Positions 6,003-10,338 of a stretch of DNA of 10,338 nucleotides are shown here, one piece after another (within the stretch, counting starts at the first letter, position 1; each line of letters opens with the position of its first letter). This DNA comes from Armatimonadaceae bacterium (GTDB lineage Bacteria; Armatimonadota; Armatimonadia; Armatimonadales; Armatimonadaceae). The translations under genes were made by a program, and so were the position numbers. Below the pieces are notes generated by a model. That model saw only the letters and a list, made by a program, of their open reading frames with translations. It was not told the origin of the DNA and did no database searches. Location of the stretch: assembly GCA_030446525.1 (NCBI GenBank), contig JAUJNC010000146.1, forward strand, positions 1 to 10,338. Direction: 5' to 3'.

Positions 6003-8062
6003 TTCAGCCATTCGTACCGATCTTCGCGGCCAGCGCGCCGCTGCCGTTCCTTTCCGAGATCGTGGCGTTCCTGGCGGCCGCCGCGCTGATCGCCTTTGTC
6101 TGCCAGCGGCTGGGGCTGGTGCCGATCGTCGGGTTTCTGCTGGCCGGCGTGGTGATCGGGCCCAACGCGCTGGGACTGGTGCGCGACCGGGAGCTGATCG
6201 ACGCCGCGGCCGAGATCGGGATCATCCTGCTCCTGTTCACCATCGGCATCGAGTTCAGTCTGGACCGGCTGGCGCGCATCAAGAAGCTCATCTTCGCCGG
6301 GGGCGGCCTGCAGGTCGGGCTGACCGTCGCGCTCGCGACGGGGCTGCTGCTGCCGTTCGGCGTCCCCTGGCGCGTGGGCGTCTTTACCGGGTGCCTGATC
6401 GCGCTTTCCAGCACGGCGATCGTGCTGAAGCTCCTCGGGGACCGCGGGGAGGCCAACGCGCCGGCGGGGCAGATGTCGCTGGGCATCCTGATCTTCCAGG
6501 ACCTGGCGATCATCGTCATGGTGCTGCTGGTCCCGATGCTGGCGGGGCAGGGCGGGGGCGGGGGCGACATCGCCTGGGCGCTCGGCAAGGCGGCCGCGAT
6601 CATCGCCTTGGTGCTGCTGTTCGCGCGGCGCATCATGCCCCGGGTCCTCGAAGTGGTCGCGCGCACCTGCTCGCCCGAGCTGTTTCTGCTGACCGTGATC
6701 GCGATCTGCTTCGGCACGGCCTGGCTGACGAGCCTGGCCGGCGTCAGCCTGTCGCTCGGCGCGTTCCTGGCCGGGCTGGTCGTCAGCGAGAGCCGGTTCA
6801 GCCACCACGCGTTCGGCGAGATCCTGCCGCTCCAGATCCTTTTCAGCGCCGCCTTTTTCGTGTCGGTGGGGATGCTGCTGGACGTGGGCTTTCTCCTCCG
6901 GAACCCGCTCCTGGTGCTGCTCGGGATCGGGGTCGTCCTGCTGCTCAAAGTGGTGACGACCGGGGTGAGCGTCCTCCTGCTCGGCGGCGGGCCCCGCGTG
7001 GCGGCCTACTCGGGGCTGCTGCTCGCGCAGGTGGGCGAGTTCTCGTTCGTGCTGGAGCGCGCCGGCCGGGAAGCGGGGCTGTACCCGGCGGGCATGGCCG
7101 AGACCGGAGCCCAGAGCTTTATCGCCGCGACGGTGATGCTGATGGTCCTGACGCCGTTCCTGGCGAACGCCGGGGCGAAGCTGGAGGGCTGGATGGCCCG
7201 CGGCGAGACCGCCGGGCAGAAGAAGGCCGCCGAGGCGCAGCCGCCGGAGCGGAGCTTCGCCCACCTGGAGAACCACGTCATCGTCGCCGGCTACGGGTCG
7301 TCGGCGCGCCATCTCGTCCGCGTTCTGCGCGACGCGGGCATCCCGTACGTCATCCTGACGCTCAGCCCCGGCGGCGCCAACGAGGCCGAGGGCGAGGGGC
7401 AGCCGGTCCTGCGGGGCGACTACAGCCGCCAGCACCTGCTGAGCCTGGCCGGGATCGAGCGGGCCCGGATGCTCGTGGTCGCGGACGACGACCACGAGCG
7501 GGCGCGGCACGTGGCGGCGGTGGCGCGCGTCGCCAATCCCACCCTGTCCATCCTGGTGCGGACACGCTTCGTCGCCGAGGTGGAACCGCTCCGCCAGGCC
7601 GGGGCCGATCTGGTCGTCCCCGAAGAGCTCGAAAGCGCCATCCAGATTTTCTCCCGTGTGCTCGAGGGCTACCAGGTACCGCCGGGCGAGATCGACGGGC
7701 ACGTCCAGAACCTGCGCGCTGACGATTACAGCACCCTGCGCGAGGAGCCGGCGCCGCCCGCGGCCGAGTCGCCGCCCGCCGCCACCCTCACCCCGCAACA
7801 GCGCGCCTCCACCCGGTGCACACACCTGGGTCAGGTCCGCGACGTGACGCCCGGCGCGCCGGGGTGCGAGGAGTGCCTGGCCCTGGGCGACACCTGGGTG
7901 CATCTGCGCGTGTGTATGAGCTGCGGTCATGTCGGCTGCTGCGACACGTCCAAAAACAAGCACGCCACCCAGCACTTCCACGCCACGGACCACCCCATCG
8001 TCCGGTCCTTCGAGCCCGGCGAGGACTGGGCGTGGTGCTACGTCGACAAGACATTACTCTAG
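5999..8062 (+). CDS. CPA2/Kef-type cation:proton antiporter with RCK_N domain and UBP zinc finger
   Basis: The product is a 687-residue inner-membrane protein. Residues from about 10 to 395 form the antiporter core with many hydrophobic helices. Recognisable motifs are LLLFTIGIEFSLDRL, SSTAIVLKLLGDRG and FQDLAII with Q167-D168, the Gln-Asp pair typical of Kef K+/H+ exchangers. From about 425 to 545 there is a TrkA-N/RCK_N Rossmann domain (HVIVAGYGSSARHL), which in this family binds nucleotides or glutathione and gates transport. A Pro/Ala-rich linker (about 580-604) leads to a UBP-type zinc finger (607-687) with C607, H609, C623, C626, C639, C642, H644, C647 and more His, ending WAWCYVDKTLL. 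The GTG at 5999 is the first start after the upstream open stretch and directly precedes the first hydrophobic region. UBP fingers fused to such antiporters are known in bacteria, but their role is not established. The ion is inferred to be K+. Confidence 0.92.
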   Translation: MIQPFVPIFAASAPLPFLSEIVAFLAAAALIAFVCQRLGLVPIVGFLLAGVVIGPNALGLVRDRELIDAAAEIGIILLLFTIGIEFSLDRLARIKKLIFAGGGLQVGLTVALATGLLLPFGVPWRVGVFTGCLIALSSTAIVLKLLGDRGEANAPAGQMSLGILIFQDLAIIVMVLLVPMLAGQGGGGGDIAWALGKAAAIIALVLLFARRIMPRVLEVVARTCSPELFLLTVIAICFGTAWLTSLAGVSLSLGAFLAGLVVSESRFSHHAFGEILPLQILFSAAFFVSVGMLLDVGFLLRNPLLVLLGIGVVLLLKVVTTGVSVLLLGGGPRVAAYSGLLLAQVGEFSFVLERAGREAGLYPAGMAETGAQSFIAATVMLMVLTPFLANAGAKLEGWMARGETAGQKKAAEAQPPERSFAHLENHVIVAGYGSSARHLVRVLRDAGIPYVILTLSPGGANEAEGEGQPVLRGDYSRQHLLSLAGIERARMLVVADDDHERARHVAAVARVANPTLSILVRTRFVAEVEPLRQAGADLVVPEELESAIQIFSRVLEGYQVPPGEIDGHVQNLRADDYSTLREEPAPPAAESPPAATLTPQQRASTRCTHLGQVRDVTPGAPGCEECLALGDTWVHLRVCMSCGHVGCCDTSKNKHATQHFHATDHPIVRSFEPGEDWAWCYVDKTLL

Positions 8063-8085
8063 CCGGCGCGGGGTATAACGACTTC

Positions 8086-8098
8086 GGAGGAAAGCTTG
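8086..8098 (+). promoter_or_regulatory. Shine-Dalgarno selecting a TTG start for the solute-binding protein
   Basis: GGAGG (8086-8090) stands 5 bases before TTG (8096-8098), ideal spacing. The later in-frame ATG at 8117 has a G-run touching it and no proper spacing, and would trim the basic N-terminus of the signal sequence. A TATAAC at 8074-8079 could be a -10 box for a separate transcript. No -35 box at normal spacing is visible; the best hexamer, TCGACA (8043-8048), is 25 bases away. Confidence 0.7.
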
Positions 8099-9445
8099 GC
8101 AAGCGGCGGACGGGGGATGCTGGCGGGTTTCGTCGGTTCGGTGGCGGGCGTTTCGCTCCTGCTGCTGGCGCTTTTCGCCGTCTGGGGCCGTGTCACCGAA
8201 CGACAGGCGCCGCCGGGCGCGACGCGCGTCGTCTTCACCGGGTGGGGCGGCATCGTCGAGCGCGAGGTGTTCGGCGAACTGGTGGCCGCGTTCGAGCGCC
8301 GGAACCCGGGCATAGACGTCGAGTACCGCCCCGTCCCGCGCGACTACGTCACCAAGCTGAAGCTGATGTTCGCCGGCGGCACGCCGCCGGACGTCTTCTA
8401 CCTGCCCGACGGCGACTTTCCCGCCTTCGCGGCGGCCGGGCGGGTGCTGAACCTCCAGCCGTATATCGCCCGGAGCGCCGTCATCCGCACCGAACAGATC
8501 TGGGACGCGGCGCTGCGCCGCTACCGCTTCGACGGCCGTGTCTTCGGTCAGGGGCCCCTCTACGCCTTGCCCAAAGACATCGGCCCGACCGCGATGTTCG
8601 TCAACCTGGACCTGCTGCGCGCGTCGGGCGTCGCGCTGCCGTCGCCCGAGCGGCCCCTGACCTGGGACGAAGCCGCGGCGCTGTGGAAAAGGCTGACGCG
8701 GGATCTGGACGGCGACGGACGCACCGACCAGTGGGGGACGCACGGAATGACGCTCGAGGCCGCGGTGTGGAGCAACGGCGGCGATTTCCTGAGCGCCGAC
8801 GGCCGCCGCTTCACCATGCCGGACGACCCGAGGGCGCTCGAGGCCGCCCAGTGGCTGGCGAGCCTGCAAACGGACCTGCGCGTGGCCCCGATGGAGCGGC
8901 AGCGGCAGTCCATACCCGTCGACACCCTTTTCCTGACGGGCCGCCTGGCGACGTTTATGGGCGGGCGCTGGATGGTCCCGCAGTTCCGGAAGGCCCCGTT
9001 CGCCTGGGACGTGCTGCCGGTCCCCGTGAGCCCCCGCACGCGGCGGCAGGCGGGCTGGAGCGGCAGTGTGGGCCTGGCGATCGCGCCGACCTGCGCCCAC
9101 AAGGAGGCGGCCTGGCGTCTGGTGGAGTTCTTGGCCGGACCGGAGGGGCAGGCGGCGCAGGCGCGTACGGGCTTCCAGATACCCAACCAGCGCGGCCTTT
9201 CGCAGACCGACGTGTTCCTGCAGCCGGGCCAGCGCCCCGCGCACGCGGAAGTGTTCCTCGGCGCGGTGCGCCACCAGCAGGCGGGCCCGCCGACGCGCAC
9301 GCCCAGCGCCGAATGGTGGGACACGCTGCTCCGGGCGCTCGCCCCCGCCTACCGCGGCGAAGGGAGCGCGCGGGCCGCGATCCAGGGAGCGCGGGGCGAG
9401 GTGCAGGCGGCGCTGGACCGGGCATGGGGGACCGTCAAGCGATGA
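8096..9445 (+). CDS. carbohydrate-type ABC transporter solute-binding protein
   Basis: This is a 449-residue extracytoplasmic binding protein of the MalE/UgpB-like superfamily. A hydrophobic signal or anchor helix spans about residues 9-30, followed by RVVFTGWGG, the first beta strand of the fold. Typical elements follow: VFGELVAAFERRNPGIDVEY, GGTPPDVFYLPDGDFPAFA, then LTWDEAAALWKRL. DLDGDGRTDQWG (203-214) is an acidic loop common in sugar-binding members and may hold calcium. The GRLATFMGGRWM and late AWRLVEFLAGPEGQAAQ segments also fit. No lipobox Cys is present, so it is either anchored by its N-terminal helix or cleaved by signal peptidase I. It starts 33 bases after the antiporter and overlaps the permease start as ATGA (9442-9445). 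The sugar cannot be told from sequence. Confidence 0.92.
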   Translation: MASGGRGMLAGFVGSVAGVSLLLLALFAVWGRVTERQAPPGATRVVFTGWGGIVEREVFGELVAAFERRNPGIDVEYRPVPRDYVTKLKLMFAGGTPPDVFYLPDGDFPAFAAAGRVLNLQPYIARSAVIRTEQIWDAALRRYRFDGRVFGQGPLYALPKDIGPTAMFVNLDLLRASGVALPSPERPLTWDEAAALWKRLTRDLDGDGRTDQWGTHGMTLEAAVWSNGGDFLSADGRRFTMPDDPRALEAAQWLASLQTDLRVAPMERQRQSIPVDTLFLTGRLATFMGGRWMVPQFRKAPFAWDVLPVPVSPRTRRQAGWSGSVGLAIAPTCAHKEAAWRLVEFLAGPEGQAAQARTGFQIPNQRGLSQTDVFLQPGQRPAHAEVFLGAVRHQQAGPPTRTPSAEWWDTLLRALAPAYRGEGSARAAIQGARGEVQAALDRAWGTVKR

Positions 9446-10335
9446 GAGCGCGCGCCGCGATGGGGCCGCACGAGCGCGCCGAGGCGCGCTCGGGGTACCT
9501 CTTCATCCTGCTCCCGTTCGTGGGCTTCACGCTCTTCGCCATCGGGCCGCTGGTCGCGTCGGCCGTGCTCAGCCTCTTCGACTACAACCTGCTCGGCACC
9601 CCGCGCTGGGTCGGCCTGGACAACTTCCGCCAGCTCGCCGCCGACGAACGGTTCCGCCAGTCGCTCGGGAACACCGCCTACTTCCTCCTGGGCGTCCCCG
9701 CCGGGATGGGTCTGTCGCTCCTGCTGGCGCTCGCCCTGAACCGCATGCGCTTCGCCGCCTTTTTCCGGTCGCTCTTCTTCCTGCCCTCGGTCACCAGCGT
9801 GGTCGCCGTTTCGCTCCTCTGGACGTGGCTGTACAACCCGGAGTTCGGCTGGATCAACTTCCTGCTGCGGCGCCTGGGGATGGAGGGGCCGGCGTGGCTG
9901 CAGGACCCGGTCTGGGTCAAACCCGCCCTGATCGTGATGGGCCTGTGGATGGGGGTGGGGCACTCCCTCCTGCTCTACCTCGCCGGCCTGCAGTCCGTGC
10001 CCGGCACTTTGCTGGAGGCCGCCTCCCTGGACGGCGCCGGTCCCGCCGCGCGGTTCCGCCACGTCACCTGGCCCCTCCTCACACCCACGACCTTCTTCGT
10101 CGCCGTCATGTCCGTGATCGGCACGCTGCAAATGTTCGGGCAGATCTACCTGATGACCCAGGGCGGGCCGGAGTGGGCGTCCGCGACGACGATGTACTAC
10201 CTGTGGGAGACCGCCTTCCAATGGAACCGAATGGGCTACGCCTGCGCCATGGCCTGGGCGCTGGGCGCCGTCATCCTGGCGGCCACCGCGGGGCAGTTCG
10301 CTGCCGCACGCCGATGGGTGTATTACAATGAGTAG
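9442..10335 (+). CDS. carbohydrate-type ABC transporter permease, MalF/UgpA-like
   Basis: The inner-membrane subunit has 297 residues and about six hydrophobic helices, the first at about residues 19-43 (YLFILLPFVGFTLFAIGPLV). The N-terminal WVGLDNFRQL stretch (56-65) and FFRSLFFLPSVTS (108-119) are standard for the MalF/UgpA group. The cytoplasmic EAA loop is EAASLDGAGPAARFRHVTWP (192-211), with the conserved Gly that contacts the ATPase. The end MTQGGPEWASATTMYYLWE is also typical. Its ATG overlaps the stop of the binding-protein gene, and its own stop overlaps the next ATG, so these form one operon. No ATPase gene is in view; many such importers share a distant MsmX-like ATPase, but it may also lie downstream. 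Confidence 0.95.
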   Translation: MRARAAMGPHERAEARSGYLFILLPFVGFTLFAIGPLVASAVLSLFDYNLLGTPRWVGLDNFRQLAADERFRQSLGNTAYFLLGVPAGMGLSLLLALALNRMRFAAFFRSLFFLPSVTSVVAVSLLWTWLYNPEFGWINFLLRRLGMEGPAWLQDPVWVKPALIVMGLWMGVGHSLLLYLAGLQSVPGTLLEAASLDGAGPAARFRHVTWPLLTPTTFFVAVMSVIGTLQMFGQIYLMTQGGPEWASATTMYYLWETAFQWNRMGYACAMAWALGAVILAATAGQFAAARRWVYYNE

Positions 10336-10338
10336 GGA
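10328..10338 (+). CDS. start of a further gene, probably the partner permease (truncated by window)
   Basis: An ATG at 10328 overlaps the upstream stop by 8 bases (ATGAGTAG) and stays open to the window edge (M-S-R). Tight overlap after a MalF/UgpA-type permease predicts the MalG/UgpE-type partner. Only three codons are visible, so identity rests on position alone. Confidence 0.45.

Noticed and set aside
6543..6565. G-quadruplex pattern inside the antiporter gene (GGGG-CA-GGG-C-GGGGG-C-GGGGG)
   Set aside because: It encodes a Gly-rich loop (GQGGGGGD) between helices; GC-ending Gly codons are sufficient explanation.
5762..7993. A 743-codon open frame on the minus strand under the antiporter
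   Set aside because: It mirrors the real gene, with His/Gln/Arg/Asp-rich nonsense typical of high-GC antisense frames. Only its last 60 codons, beyond the antiporter, show a motif (the PEP-CTERM-like tail), which I list separately.
5087..8062. A single SDR-antiporter fusion protein
   Set aside because: The joining segment (about 5647-5998) is Pro/Arg/Ser-rich out-of-frame translation, while the correct SDR C-terminus exists one frame over with its own stop.
8054..9274. A 406-codon minus-strand frame under the solute-binding protein
   Set aside because: Antisense shadow of a well-recognised gene; no start context or motif.

Overview
The window is GC-rich bacterial DNA, packed with genes on the + strand and with ATGA/GTGA stop-start overlaps. 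It suggests a high-GC, non-model bacterium. A degraded PEP-CTERM-like tail, a leaky mix of GTG and TTG starts, and short G/C-rich hairpin repeats fit phyla such as Armatimonadota, Planctomycetota or Chloroflexota, but the sequence alone does not settle the phylum.

Layout. (1) 1-2482: the 3' end of an ATPase gene and two permease genes of a BMP-family (nucleoside-type, YufOPQ/NupABC-like) ABC importer, all overlapping by 4 bases. A strong G/C hairpin follows. (2) 2578-5787: a pterin cluster. It holds a tandem-domain 6-pyruvoyl-tetrahydropterin synthase (PTPS), a GTP cyclohydrolase I (folE) interrupted by a 327-residue intein with a LAGLIDADG endonuclease domain, and a short-chain dehydrogenase/reductase with an apparent 1-base frameshift. 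FolE, PTPS and a reductase are the three activities needed to go from GTP to tetrahydrobiopterin. (3) 5788-5998: a mostly noncoding stretch with two GC hairpins and, on the minus strand, a PEP-CTERM-like remnant. (4) 5999-8062: a CPA2/Kef-type cation:proton antiporter with an RCK_N domain and a C-terminal UBP-type zinc finger. (5) 8096-10338: a carbohydrate-type ABC importer, with a solute-binding protein, a MalF/UgpA-like permease and the first codons of the next gene.

The most unusual items are the intein in FolE, placed so that the catalytic zinc-ligand Cys is also the +1 splicing nucleophile; the visible tract of foreign codon usage around it; the tandem PTPS whose first half has lost its catalytic residues while the second half keeps its own ribosome binding site; and the antiporter carrying a ubiquitin-binding-type zinc finger.
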